From contig CAYZTA010000023.1 of assembly GCA_964481145.1 (NCBI GenBank), forward strand, positions 15,541 through 79,540: a stretch of DNA of 64,000 nucleotides, written 5' to 3'. The stretch comes from Sandaracinus sp964481145. GTDB lineage: Bacteria; Myxococcota_A; Polyangia; Polyangiales; Sandaracinaceae. Below are positions 37,534 through 46,626 of this stretch, piece by piece. The notes beneath the pieces were generated by a model. That model did not search any database. It saw only the letters and a list, made by a program, of their open reading frames with translations, and was not told the origin of the DNA. The position numbers and the translations under genes were made by a program. Numbering within the stretch: position 1 is the stretch's first letter; each line of letters begins with the position of its first letter.

Positions 37534-38376
37534 TCATCCGCGTATGTTGCGAGCCTCACCGAGGGCCCACGACACCGCATCGCGGACGCGTGCTTCTTGT
37601 GCTGCAAGCGCCTGTGGGTCTTCGCAGTCGGTGTCGATGTACATCGGTTCGCCACAAACAATCGCCCATCGACTGGGGAATGGAATGAGGCCCAGTGGAC
37701 CGAGCCACGGAAAGGTCGGCGTCACGGGCAAGGATGGCAGACCCACGAATCGTCCGAGGTGCGCGACTCGAAAGAGGACAGGATGTGCTTCGGCATTGCC
37801 GACGATTCCGACCGGAATGACCGGAGCTCTCGTCCGAGCCGCGGCCTCGACATAGCCGCCCCCGTGAAATGGCCCGAGCTCGTATCGCTTATAGAAGGGC
37901 TTATCGAAGGCTTGTGGGCCTTCAGGAAAGACGGCGACCAGTCGTTGGCTTTCGAGCAGCGTCGAGAGCTCTCGCCGGTCTCGAAAGCTTCCGTGATGTT
38001 TGATCGGAAATCGGACGAAATCATCCGCAAGCCAACAAAGGTCGCGTTGGGCAGGATGATCGAGCCGAAGCGCCGTGCGCAACATGAGTCCATCCCAAGG
38101 GAACACGCCTGCTCGATTGCATACGAGGAGGCAAGGTCCGTGGGACGGGATTCGTTCGAGTCCGCGGGTGAGAGTGCGAAACCAATGGCGATAGAGAGAC
38201 TCCAACCATGCCGGTGGTGGACCTTCGATGTGACCTTGCGACGAAACCTCAGCCACTTGCGTGGGCGAGGGACGGGATTCGAAGCGCAACGCCGGAGATG
38301 CGCGCGCTCGAGGCCGCCTCAGTGGAGGTCCTTGCGTTCCTGCGGGCTCGAGTCGAACGACGGGCCGCGAAGACAT
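37534..38376 (-). CDS. Lysophospholipid acyltransferase-like protein with altered catalytic motif
   Basis: About 280 residues from ATG 38376; a TTG at 38538 would extend it to 334. A basic, Pro-rich N-terminus precedes a PlsC-like acyltransferase domain (about 60-260) with VCNRAGVFPWDG, VAVFPEGPQAFDKPF (acceptor-binding FPEG) and APVIPVGIVG. In the family the first motif is H-x4-D, or NH with a longer gap; here Asp95 is kept but Gly90 is four residues before it and Arg88 follows the Asn, so the catalytic histidine is missing. It may be inactive or use another base. It is probably a peripheral membrane protein. Confidence 0.75.
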   Translation of the reverse strand: MSSRPVVRLEPAGTQGPPLRRPRARASPALRFESRPSPTQVAEVSSQGHIEGPPPAWLESLYRHWFRTLTRGLERIPSHGPCLLVCNRAGVFPWDGLMLRTALRLDHPAQRDLCWLADDFVRFPIKHHGSFRDRRELSTLLESQRLVAVFPEGPQAFDKPFYKRYELGPFHGGGYVEAAARTRAPVIPVGIVGNAEAHPVLFRVAHLGRFVGLPSLPVTPTFPWLGPLGLIPFPSRWAIVCGEPMYIDTDCEDPQALAAQEARVRDAVSWALGEARNIRG

Positions 38377-38599
38377 CGGAACCGGGGCGCTTCGCTTGTC
38401 TCGAGGACGACGGGTTTTCGCGTAGAACGCGCCCTCGAATAAAGCTCGATTCTGAGAACACCGGCCTCCGAGTTCGTCATCGATTCCCACGCGCCGCACC
38501 AGCAACGCGAGATTATTCGCAAATATGCGAAGGATCAATCACCTCGCGGAGAGGACCGATGTTTGCTTTTCATCGTCTCGCGAACAAGGAGCCCTCCAC

Positions 38600-39016
38600 A
38601 TGAGCCAAAATGCCATGGCGCCGCGCCAAACCGCCTCGGAAACTCGTCGCGAGCGCAGGCGGGTCGTCCTGCTGTCGGCGGCAGCAGGGATGGCGCTGCT
38701 TGGGCCGATGTTGCTGGTTGGACTCGTCATTCTTTGGGCACTCTTCCGAGTGGAAGGACCGTCGAGTGACAAGGCGCTCCAGACGAGCGTATGCCAGCGC
38801 GCTCTACGCTGCTGTCAACTCGTCGAAGGCTCCCCTGGAGATACGTGCCACTCCGTCGCCGCCCTCGCCGGTGAGTCGAGTGGTGTGGCGCAAAGCGATC
38901 GATGGGCGGAAAACACGACCGCAGCGCGTTGTGAAAATGAGTTGAGGCGTTTGCATTCGATCACCGAATCACGAGGGCAAAGCATCCCGATCTGCTCCCC
39001 GATGGATGTTCCTTAG
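38600..39016 (+). CDS. Small membrane-anchored Cys-containing protein
   Basis: A 138-residue protein of no recognised family. A basic N-terminus (ETRRERRR) precedes one membrane segment (about 23-47, VVLLSAAAGMALLGPMLLVGLVILWAL), so the rest is probably periplasmic. The outer part holds six cysteines (CQRALRCCQL, DTCHS, RCENEL, ICSP), suggesting disulfides. ATG 38600 follows CAAGGAG at eight bases. The next gene starts within about 65 bases on the same strand. Confidence 0.7.
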   Translation: MSQNAMAPRQTASETRRERRRVVLLSAAAGMALLGPMLLVGLVILWALFRVEGPSSDKALQTSVCQRALRCCQLVEGSPGDTCHSVAALAGESSGVAQSDRWAENTTAARCENELRRLHSITESRGQSIPICSPMDVP

Positions 39017-39079
39017 AAAATGGTGGCATGTTGGCCTGAGGCCGATACCCTCCCGGCGACCCGTTCGGATGTGCATTCG

Positions 39080-40828
39080 ATGACCTTGCGTCGCCTCCCA
39101 CCGCCGCCTTTCCGACTCCCACGCACGTGGACTGCGCTGGCGATTTGTTTTGCTGCTTATTTGTACCCGTTTCCGTATCAGCCTCAGGTCAACAACCCGA
39201 ACGAAAACGTGCGCTTCTTCATGACGGCCGCGATCGTCGATGAAGGCACTTATGCCATCGATGGCATCCGCGCGCGTTGGGGCTGGGTCAACGATGCCGC
39301 CCTCTATGAAGGTCATGTGTATAGCGTGAAGGCTCCAGGAACGAGTTTCCTCGGCGTCCCTGGCTATTGGGTGTATCGAAAGATCACCGCACTCCGAGAC
39401 ATTCCATTCGATCGCACCACGGCGCTCTGGGTGGTCCGCACGACGGCATCGATTGTACCGATGCTGACGTTCTTGTTTTTCTTCCATCGCTGGCTTGGTC
39501 GATGGGGAGCGCCCGCCGTGATGCGCGACGGCGTGTTCCTGTCGGTGGCGCTCGGTTCGCTTCTCTATGCATACGCGACGATGTTCGTCAGCCACACGAC
39601 GAGCGCCGTGACCGCCTTCGGCGCATTCATGATTCTCGAGCGCGCACGTCGCACGCGACAGATTTCTTGGCGTATGGCGGGTCTTGCTGGTTTTCTAGCA
39701 GCGTCGACGACAGCCCTCGAATACCCCGGCTTCGTCGCCACCGCGCTGCTTTGCATTTACGCGCTGTTCTGTCTTCGTCCGTGGAAAACGATTCTTCCCT
39801 TTGCGGTGGGCGCGGCCATCCCCACCGCCTCCGTTCTGCATTTCCACTACGCCGCCTTTGGTAATCCGCTCACCCCTGGGCATCATTATCTCGAGCACGC
39901 CGCGTTTCGTGATCTCGCAAACGAAGGCTTCTTCGGCGCGAGTGAGTTCTCGACCGAAGCCGCAGGAGGACTCCTCTTCCATCCCGCCTATGGCCTCTTC
40001 CCAATGACGCCCGTGCTCCTGCTCGCAGCGATTGGTTTGCCTGCGCTCCTTCGAAAGCGCGCCACGCGGCTCGATGCCGTCTTCGCGTTCGCGATTCCTC
40101 TTGCGACATTCCTCCTGATTTGTTTCATGAACAACTGGCGAGGCGGTTGGACCGTGGGGCCCCGTTATCTCGCGGTCTCGCTCCCCTTCCTTGCGTGGTT
40201 CGCGCTCGAAGGCGGCAAGGTGCTCGCAGCCTTTCTGCCGCGAGTCACCGGAATGATCGCCGCCGGAACATTCAGCGCGGCGCTCATCGTGTCGGGCTCC
40301 CTCGCGATTTATTACCCCCACGTGCCCGAAGCCTTCACACGCCCGCTTCCGCAGCTCGTGCGCACACTCGTTCGGCATGACTTCGCGCCACCCAATGCGG
40401 GCACGTGGATGGCGAACGAGCTCGGCCTCGAGTGGTGGGGCACGGCATCGATGATCCCACTCTTCATGCTCGGCCTCATCGCGCTCGTTTGGGTCGCGTG
40501 GGGCGAGCGAAGGTTCACCGATCGATGTCTCGTTCTGATTGGATCGACGTTCGTCAGCTCCATGTGCCTCTCACCCATGGTGATGGACGATCCGAGCGCC
40601 ACGGGCGCTCGCGATGCGCTCGCCTATGTCGTGCGACATTGGCAGCCTGAGGGACATGACCTCGCAGCGCGGCTCGAAGCCCGAATCGCCGAAGGCGACA
40701 CGAGCACCGAGGTCGTGTCACGACTCGTTCGGACCTACGAAGCCGAAGGCCGGATCAACGAAGCACGCAGCACAGAGCGACGTGCACGTTCGTCCGAACG
40801 AGGCCGCTCGACGAACCCCACGCGGTAA
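39080..40828 (+). CDS. Polytopic membrane protein, possibly glycosyltransferase-like
   Basis: A 582-residue protein from ATG 39080; ATG 39020 would add 20 residues. About ten hydrophobic segments span residues 15-500 (for example TWTALAICFAAYLYPF, MLTFLFFFHRW, FAVGAAIPTASVLHFHY). A large loop with acidic residues (VNNPNENVRFFMTAAIVDEG) follows the first segment, as in GT-C type transferases of the PMT/ArnT kind, but no diagnostic motif is certain. NWRGGWTVGPRYLAVSLPF resembles loops in myxobacterial members. The C-terminal 80 residues are soluble and helical. Lipid-linked sugar transfer is only a guess. Confidence 0.7.
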   Translation: MTLRRLPPPPFRLPRTWTALAICFAAYLYPFPYQPQVNNPNENVRFFMTAAIVDEGTYAIDGIRARWGWVNDAALYEGHVYSVKAPGTSFLGVPGYWVYRKITALRDIPFDRTTALWVVRTTASIVPMLTFLFFFHRWLGRWGAPAVMRDGVFLSVALGSLLYAYATMFVSHTTSAVTAFGAFMILERARRTRQISWRMAGLAGFLAASTTALEYPGFVATALLCIYALFCLRPWKTILPFAVGAAIPTASVLHFHYAAFGNPLTPGHHYLEHAAFRDLANEGFFGASEFSTEAAGGLLFHPAYGLFPMTPVLLLAAIGLPALLRKRATRLDAVFAFAIPLATFLLICFMNNWRGGWTVGPRYLAVSLPFLAWFALEGGKVLAAFLPRVTGMIAAGTFSAALIVSGSLAIYYPHVPEAFTRPLPQLVRTLVRHDFAPPNAGTWMANELGLEWWGTASMIPLFMLGLIALVWVAWGERRFTDRCLVLIGSTFVSSMCLSPMVMDDPSATGARDALAYVVRHWQPEGHDLAARLEARIAEGDTSTEVVSRLVRTYEAEGRINEARSTERRARSSERGRSTNPTR

Positions 40829-40834
40829 GACGAT

Positions 40835-42838
40835 ATGCGGCGATGGTTCGGCTTCGTTGCGCTGATGATGGCGCTCCTCTCTCCATCTGCGAGAGCGAGC
40901 GCGCAGTTCCGCGCGCGAGCCGAGCTCGCACGCCCCATCGCATCTGGAAGCGCGATCGATCCCACGGCGAGCGCGACGACCATCGATGCGAACGAGCGTC
41001 CGCGCGCGCTCGAAACGACCGATGAAATCCTCCTCGAAGTACCAGGCGCCCGGCGACGGAGAACGGGCGGCGTCGGTGGCTTCACCGCGCTCTCTTTGCG
41101 CGGCGCGGAAGCCGAACACACGACGGTGTTGCTCGGCGACGTGCCCCTCTCGACGGCGGACGGCAGCGCATTCGATCTCTCGACGATGCCTCCGTGGCTC
41201 TTCGATCGAATCGAAGTCTATCGAGGAGGCGCCCCTCTATGGCTCGGCGCAGGAGCCATCGGCGGCGTCTTGCGGCTCGTGCCTCGCGCGGCGCGCGGTC
41301 GACGGCTCGAGGCGGCATTCGGCGCAGGCACTTGGGGGCTCACGCAAGGCCGTGCTGCCGCGAGCGTGGACGATGGAACCGTCGCATGGTCGAGCGTTTT
41401 CGGTCTCACCCACTCGACGGGAAATTTCCCGATCACCATCGACACGCGCCCCCTCGAGCCCGGAGGGCTCGAGGAGCGCACGCAGACCAATGCGCACGTC
41501 CTCGATGCGCTCGGGCTCCTCTCGGCCCGCCTGCGCGCTCTGGGAGGCACATTTTCGTGGGTCGCCCTCGGATTCGAACGTGTGGGGGGCGTTCCTCCGC
41601 CGGTCACACGATGGACGCCCGAGTCGGGGGTGCGTCGAGTGCACACGCGCGGCATCATGGCCATCGCGGGCGAGTGGCTCGAGGGGGGCCGCCCGCCTTC
41701 GCAAGCCGACCTCGCTGCGTGGCGCGTGCAGCTGACGGGTTCGTTCGGTCTCGATCGACGAAGGTGGAGTGATCTTCATGCCCAATACGGGCAAGTGCCG
41801 CGCGCCTCGGACGAACTTCTCTACCGCGCTTCTTTGCGTGCGGCAGGCACGTTGCGCCTCACCGATTGGCTCGACTCCACGCTCGTTCTGTCGGGATGGG
41901 TCGAAGGCTTCGAGCCCGAAGACACGCTTTCGGTCACCCGTCTCAGAGACTCGCATCGCCATGGCACCATCATGGCTCTCGAAGGTCGTTTGCACGGACA
42001 CGAGGGCGAGCTCCGATGGGAGCTTCGGCCCTCGGCGCGGCTCGAGCTCGTACGCTCGGCGCTCTCGGCGATTCGCCCCGAACTCGACGAGAACACGGCT
42101 CGGTTCGACGTGATGCCCACCGCGCGGCTCGGGGGCGTGCTCGAGTTCTTCCCGGGCCTCGCGGTGCAAGCGTCGGTGGCGAGCGCAACGCGCAGTCCTT
42201 CATTCATCGAGCTCTTCGGCGATGGAGGGCTTTTGAGTGGCAACACGGAGCTCGGGCCCGAACAGTCGACGAGCATGGATGCTGGACTCGTGTGGCGAGG
42301 AAGAGCCGGACCTGTGTCTGGCTTTGCAGAGGGCCGCGGGTTTGCGCTCTTCATGAATGATTTGATTCGCTACGTGCGCACCGACGCCAACCAATGGACA
42401 CCGCAGAACGTGGCGTCGGCTTGGACGGCAGGGCTCGAAGCGAGTCTGAACCTCGATGTCGCGGAGAGGGTCTCGTTCGTCGGCTCGCTCACATGGCTCG
42501 AGTCGCGTGACGAAACCCGCGGCCGGACCCTTCCCTTTCGTCCATTCCTCACCGGCTATCTACGCTCGGCCGTGCACTTCGAAGGACCGCCCTTCGATCG
42601 GATCGCAGTGTGGGCCGACCTCGATTACGTCAGTCAGACCTACGACACGGCCGAAAACGATGTCACCATCCCCGAAGTTGCGCGCGTCGGCATGGGTGCG
42701 TCCATCGAGCTCTGGAGCCGGATCGTGAGAGTCGATGTAAGCGTACGCGACATCTTCGATGCCCGCGGTCGAGATGCACTGTTACGGCCTCTTCCCGGAA
42801 GATCAGTCGCCATCCAGCTCGCGATTCGCACGAACTGA
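40835..42838 (+). CDS. TonB-dependent outer-membrane receptor
   Basis: A 667-residue protein. A signal peptide ends near SARASAQ (about 18-24). A plug domain (about 50-155) has EILLEVPGARRRRTGGVGGFTALSLRGAEAEHTTVLLGDVPL and RIEVYRGGAPLWLGAGAIGGVL. It is followed by a beta-barrel rich in alternating strands and ending near IQLAIRTN. It should import a siderophore, cobalamin or other scarce ligand across the outer membrane with TonB energy. No transport or synthesis genes adjoin it, so the ligand is unknown. It follows the membrane-protein gene by six bases. Confidence 0.9.
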   Translation: MRRWFGFVALMMALLSPSARASAQFRARAELARPIASGSAIDPTASATTIDANERPRALETTDEILLEVPGARRRRTGGVGGFTALSLRGAEAEHTTVLLGDVPLSTADGSAFDLSTMPPWLFDRIEVYRGGAPLWLGAGAIGGVLRLVPRAARGRRLEAAFGAGTWGLTQGRAAASVDDGTVAWSSVFGLTHSTGNFPITIDTRPLEPGGLEERTQTNAHVLDALGLLSARLRALGGTFSWVALGFERVGGVPPPVTRWTPESGVRRVHTRGIMAIAGEWLEGGRPPSQADLAAWRVQLTGSFGLDRRRWSDLHAQYGQVPRASDELLYRASLRAAGTLRLTDWLDSTLVLSGWVEGFEPEDTLSVTRLRDSHRHGTIMALEGRLHGHEGELRWELRPSARLELVRSALSAIRPELDENTARFDVMPTARLGGVLEFFPGLAVQASVASATRSPSFIELFGDGGLLSGNTELGPEQSTSMDAGLVWRGRAGPVSGFAEGRGFALFMNDLIRYVRTDANQWTPQNVASAWTAGLEASLNLDVAERVSFVGSLTWLESRDETRGRTLPFRPFLTGYLRSAVHFEGPPFDRIAVWADLDYVSQTYDTAENDVTIPEVARVGMGASIELWSRIVRVDVSVRDIFDARGRDALLRPLPGRSVAIQLAIRTN

Positions 42839-42851
42839 CACGTCCTGAGGT

Positions 42852-43301
42852 TCAGAAAAGCGCCTCCTCGAGCGAAGAAGCATTGAGAAGCTGCTCGGAC
42901 CACCGCTCGAGTTCTTCAGCGCTGGCACGTTCGAGTCGATCTCGAACGCTCTCAGGCAGCTCGCCGAACTTTCGAGAGAGGAGCCTGCGCAGCACCGTAC
43001 GTTCGCCCTCGACCTTACCCTCCTTGTGAGCCAAGCGCAGTCCGCGCTCGTAGTTCCAGACGGCGAGCTCACGCTCGCGGGCCAGCTCCTGGGCCGCAGG
43101 ATCGGCGGAGAGTCGTTCGAGGGCGGTCTTGGCGCGTTTGAGATCCAGGTCGATCATGGCCAGTTGCTCCAGTTCGGCGTCCGTCTTCGCAGCAAAGAAC
43201 CTCCCCCAGCGTAGCACCGGCGACGCCTCGGCGGCAGTGGGAGCGCACGGGAGCTTGGGGAGCTCGAGCACATGGATGCAGAGATCATCCGACAAGGGCA
43301 T
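42852..43301 (-). pseudogene. 5'-truncated Rpn/PD-(D/E)xK nuclease-family transposase
   Basis: 149 residues remain from ATG 43301 to the stop. IHVLELPKL near the start is the conserved middle part of Rpn-family proteins, and the C-terminal LLRRLLSRKFGELPESVRDRLERAS with a final SSLEEALF is the DUF4351-like tail. The whole N-terminal catalytic region is absent; upstream is the start of the divergent TIGR02757 gene, and I see no frame that restores it. This is most simply a decayed remnant of a recombination-promoting nuclease. A short functional tail protein cannot be excluded. Confidence 0.65.
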
Positions 43302-43379
43302 GTGATCTCTGGAACGCGAACCGCTGCATGATCGGAATCCACCTGCATCCAATCTCGCTTCGTGGAATGTTCTCCATCC

Positions 43380-44249
43380 ATGATGACCAGAGCGCGACAT
43401 GCGCTCATACACGCTCGGCTCGACGAACTCTCCGAGCGGACCGACTTCCGGGCGCGGCGCGATACGGATCCCGTCTCGTTCGTCCATCGATATCGAAGCG
43501 CGGCCGATCGCGAGGTGGTCGGCCTGCTCGCTGCATCGTTGGCGTTCGGAAACGTGACCGCCATTCGCGCGAAGGTCGCGCTCGCACTCGAAGCGCTCGG
43601 GCGCTCCCCGGCCAAGACGATCGATGGCGAGACGAAAAAGCAGCTCGAACGTCGACTCCAAGGCTTCGTCCATCGCGTATGGCGCGGTGAAGACGTCGCC
43701 GCCATGCTCGCCCATGCAGGCGCGCTGCGCCGCGCGCACGGGAGCCTCGGCTCAGCGTTCGAAGACATGCTCGCTACAGCCGATCGCTCGAACATCGATC
43801 ATGACGAGGCGTTCATCGGTGCCGTCGCGCGCTTGGCGGATGCACTCCGAGGAAAAGAGCCTGGGCCCGGCCTCAAACATCTGATCCCCGATCCGCGCGC
43901 CGGCAGCGCGTGCAAACGCCTTTTTCTTTGGCTCCGCTGGATGATTCGCCCAGCGGACGGCGTCGACCTCGGGCTGTGGCCCATCGATCCCTCTCGCCTT
44001 CTGATCCCAGTCGACACGCACGTTCATCGCATCGCGAAAAACCTCGAGCTCACGAAACGCAACGACGCATCACTCCGCACAGCCATGGAGATCACGGCGA
44101 AGCTACGCGCCTTCGATCCCGCCGATCCCGTGCGCTACGATTTTGCGATCTGTCATCTCGGAGTCAGCCGCGAGTGTCCGAGCCGCCGCGATCCCGAGCG
44201 ATGCGCTCGATGCGTACTGCGAGACGCGTGCCGACATTGGCGACGATAG
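43380..44249 (+). CDS. TIGR02757 family protein (DUF2400)
   Basis: A 289-residue protein from ATG 43380 (ATG 43362 also possible). The family signature is clear: HLIPDPRAGSACKRLFLWLRWMIRPADGVDLGLW, then IPVDTHVHRIAKNLELTKRN and DPADPVRYDFAICHLGVS. The C-terminus has Cys pairs (ECPSRRDPERCARCVLRDAC) that could bind metal or an Fe-S cluster. The helical core is thought to be related to HhH DNA glycosylases, but no biochemical role is established. It is convergent with alr. Confidence 0.88.
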   Translation: MMTRARHALIHARLDELSERTDFRARRDTDPVSFVHRYRSAADREVVGLLAASLAFGNVTAIRAKVALALEALGRSPAKTIDGETKKQLERRLQGFVHRVWRGEDVAAMLAHAGALRRAHGSLGSAFEDMLATADRSNIDHDEAFIGAVARLADALRGKEPGPGLKHLIPDPRAGSACKRLFLWLRWMIRPADGVDLGLWPIDPSRLLIPVDTHVHRIAKNLELTKRNDASLRTAMEITAKLRAFDPADPVRYDFAICHLGVSRECPSRRDPERCARCVLRDACRHWRR

Positions 44250-44258
44250 CCCATCACT

Positions 44259-45362
44259 TCACAGATACACACGCGGCACACGACGGCTGATGCTCGTCAG
44301 CACGTCATACGCAATCGTGCCCGCGCGCTCCGCGACATCCATCGACGTCAGCGAGGCCTCTCGCGCTTCGAACCGTTGCGCGCCGAGCATCACGACCTCA
44401 TCGCCGAGCGCGCACCCCGGTACATCGGTGACGTCGAGCATCGTGAGGTCCATCGACACTCGCCCGGCAATCGGACATGGCATCGCCCGCACGAGCATCT
44501 CTCCGCCATTCGAAAGATCGCGCAGAAGACCATCGCCATACCCCACCGGCACCGTCGCGATCCGCGTCGCACGCGTCGCACGGAAGGTGTGGTCGTAACC
44601 GACGTATTCCCCCGCGTCGAGATCGCGTATCGAGATGATCTCCGTTCGAAGTCGCAATGCCGAGCGGAACATCGGAAACGCCTCTCGAGGCGACACCGCA
44701 CCATAAAGCGCGCCGCCCGGACGCACCATGTCGAAGCGCGCATCGCGACGTCGCAAGGTCGCCGCTGTATTGGCCACATGAAGCGTCGTCGGCGCGTGCC
44801 CCGCCGCTCGCACCTTCCCGCGAACGATCTCGAAGAGACGGAGCTGCTCCGTGGTCGCTTCGTCATCGGTGTCGGCGCACGCCAAGTGCGTCATCAATCC
44901 TGCGACGATGCACCGGGGATAGCGAGCGAGCGCTTCCAAGAAAGCATCGAGCTTCGCGAGAGGCACTCCCAGCCGCGCCATCCCCGTGTCGACCTTCAGA
45001 TGCACGCGGTAAGGCCGCTCGGGCAGCGCGCGATCGAACGCTTCGATGTGCCCGAGATCGTAGACGACGGGCGTCAACCCCGCATCGAGCACATCCGCAT
45101 GCGCTCGCCCATAAAGCCCGTTCAACACGAGAATCGGCGCGCGAATCCCCGCTTCCCGAAGCTCGAGCCCCTCCTCCGCGAGCGCCACTCCAAATCCCGA
45201 GACGCCCTCATGCTCGAGACGCGCGGCGACCGGGACGACTCCATGTCCGTATGCGTCGGCCTTCACGACCGCGAGCACCCGGGCTGGAGCAGCCTGCGCC
45301 GTGACGACGCGCAAGTTGTGCGCGATGGCATCGAGGTCGATCTCGGCGCGCGTGGGGCGCAT
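44259..45362 (-). CDS. alr: Alanine racemase
   Basis: A 367-residue fold-type III PLP racemase that makes D-alanine for peptidoglycan. Lys34 (AVVKADAYGHG) binds PLP. The second catalytic residue is Tyr256 (YVGYDHTF). The metal- and substrate-site blocks VHLKVDTGMARLG, HVANTAA, VPVGYGDGL and the final GRVSMDLTMLDVT are intact. ATG 45362 (MRPTRAEIDLDAIAHNL) starts exactly at the conserved N-terminus; the upstream in-frame extension to 45722 is antisense to thiS and unconserved. It is divergent from the thiazole genes. Confidence 0.95.
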   Translation of the reverse strand: MRPTRAEIDLDAIAHNLRVVTAQAAPARVLAVVKADAYGHGVVPVAARLEHEGVSGFGVALAEEGLELREAGIRAPILVLNGLYGRAHADVLDAGLTPVVYDLGHIEAFDRALPERPYRVHLKVDTGMARLGVPLAKLDAFLEALARYPRCIVAGLMTHLACADTDDEATTEQLRLFEIVRGKVRAAGHAPTTLHVANTAATLRRRDARFDMVRPGGALYGAVSPREAFPMFRSALRLRTEIISIRDLDAGEYVGYDHTFRATRATRIATVPVGYGDGLLRDLSNGGEMLVRAMPCPIAGRVSMDLTMLDVTDVPGCALGDEVVMLGAQRFEAREASLTSMDVAERAGTIAYDVLTSISRRVPRVYL

Positions 45363-45490
45363 CGATTCGTCCGCGAGCGCGATGCGCGGCCGAAATGTCA
45401 GCGTATGGTCAAACGAGTTCAAGCGAGGGCCCATGGTGCGCCCGAAAGAACGAATGGTCGAGCAGAGCACATTCCCAGGCGACGGACCGC

Positions 45491-45541
45491 GGCAGGCTGG
45501 CAAGACGACGTCCTCGAGGCAGCGCGCAGACCCAGCCTGCC
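45491..45541 (+). promoter_or_regulatory. Inverted repeat in the thiS leader
   Basis: GGCAGGCTGG (45491-45500) is perfectly complementary to CCAGCCTGCC (45532-45541) across a 31-base loop. The structure ends 37 bases before the thiS ATG, so it could fold in the leader RNA. It does not contain the TPP-riboswitch consensus (no CTGAGA, no ACCTGATCTGG). Confidence 0.4.
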
Positions 45542-45578
45542 CTCTCCGTTCCCGACGTGCTACGTTCGCCCCGCTCCG

Positions 45579-45779
45579 ATGCAGCTCGAAATCAACGGCG
45601 AACGACAAGAAGTCAGCGAAGGCCTCACGATCCGCGAGCTCTTGACCTCGCTCGGCCTCGAACGAGAGCTCGTCGCGGTCGAGCGCAATCAACGGATCGT
45701 ACCGCGCGCGGAGCACTCCCACACCGTGCTCGACGCGGGCGACTCCATCGAGATCGTGCGCTTCGTGGGCGGCGGCTGA
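45579..45779 (+). CDS. thiS: Sulfur carrier protein ThiS
   Basis: A 66-residue ubiquitin-like carrier. It starts MQLEINGERQEVSEG and ends RFVGGG with the C-terminal Gly-Gly that becomes a thiocarboxylate and donates sulfur to the thiazole ring. VAVERN and DSIEIVRFVGGG are typical ThiS segments. It is 14 bases before thiG and forms the thiazole operon thiS-thiG-thiE/tenI. No thiF, thiO or thiH is seen in the window, so the adenylation and glycine-oxidation steps must be encoded elsewhere. Confidence 0.93.
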   Translation: MQLEINGERQEVSEGLTIRELLTSLGLERELVAVERNQRIVPRAEHSHTVLDAGDSIEIVRFVGGG

Positions 45780-45793
45780 AAAGGAAACACGTG

Positions 45794-46594
45794 ATGACCG
45801 AAGATCGACTGCTCATTGGAGCCCACTCGTTCGGCTCTCGCCTCTTCGTCGGCACCGGCAAGTACCGCAATATGGAGGAGACGCGGACCGCACTCGAAGC
45901 CTCCGGTGCTGAAGTCGTCACCGTCGCCGTGCGCCGCGTCGAGCTCCGACCGACGTCTCAACAAGACGGCGAGCAGTCACTCATCGGCTATTTGCTCGAA
46001 AAAAAATACGCGCTCTTGCCCAACACGGCAGGTTGCTACACCGCCGACGAGGCGCTCCGCACAGCTCGCCTCGCGCGCGAAATGCTCGGCACCGATCTCG
46101 TCAAACTCGAAGTCATCGGAGACCCGAAGACCCTCTTCCCCGATGCCACGGCGACGTTGGAGGCCGCGAAAGTGCTGGTCGCCGAGGGCTTCACCGTTCT
46201 GCCTTACATCACCGATGATCCGATCGCGTGTCGCAAGCTCGAAGACATGGGCTGCGCTGCGGTCATGCCGCTCGCGGCTCCGATCGGGAGCGGCCTTGGA
46301 ATTCGAAATCCCTACAATCTCGAGATTATCCTCGAGCAGGCGAAAGTCCCGGTCATCGTCGACGCCGGCGTCGGCACCGCATCGGACGCTGCGGTCGCTC
46401 TAGAGATGGGCTGCCACGGCGTGCTGATGAACACAGCGATCGCAGGCGCAACCGATCCCGTCCGCATGGCGCGCGCCATGCGCCTCGCTGTCCTTGCTGG
46501 CCGCGACGCATTCCTCGCCGGGCGCATCTCGAAGCGCTTGCACGCAAGCGCTTCGAGCCCGCTCGCGGGCGTGATCGGCAGCAAGCATCATTGA
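45794..46594 (+). CDS. thiG: Thiazole synthase ThiG
   Basis: A 266-residue TIM-barrel enzyme that builds the thiazole phosphate from deoxyxylulose-5-phosphate, dehydroglycine and ThiS thiocarboxylate. The Schiff-base lysine is Lys104 in LVKLEVIGD. TGKYRNMEET, LPNTAGCYTADEA, PIGSGLGIRNP and IVDAGVGTASDAAVALEMGCHGVLMNTAIA are family hallmarks. ATG 45794 has AAGGAA before it; a GTG three bases upstream is possible. It lies between thiS and the thiE/tenI-like gene. Confidence 0.95.
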   Translation: MTEDRLLIGAHSFGSRLFVGTGKYRNMEETRTALEASGAEVVTVAVRRVELRPTSQQDGEQSLIGYLLEKKYALLPNTAGCYTADEALRTARLAREMLGTDLVKLEVIGDPKTLFPDATATLEAAKVLVAEGFTVLPYITDDPIACRKLEDMGCAAVMPLAAPIGSGLGIRNPYNLEIILEQAKVPVIVDAGVGTASDAAVALEMGCHGVLMNTAIAGATDPVRMARAMRLAVLAGRDAFLAGRISKRLHASASSPLAGVIGSKHH

Positions 46595-46626
46595 CATCGT
46601 CGTGCAGAGCGCTTCGCTTCGACCTG

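Noticed and set aside
44376..45578. Plus-strand frame running through alr into thiS
   Set aside because: Only its last 66 codons (thiS) are real; the rest is antisense to alr.
45363..45578. TPP riboswitch before thiS
   Set aside because: The consensus elements are not present; only an unrelated inverted repeat was found.
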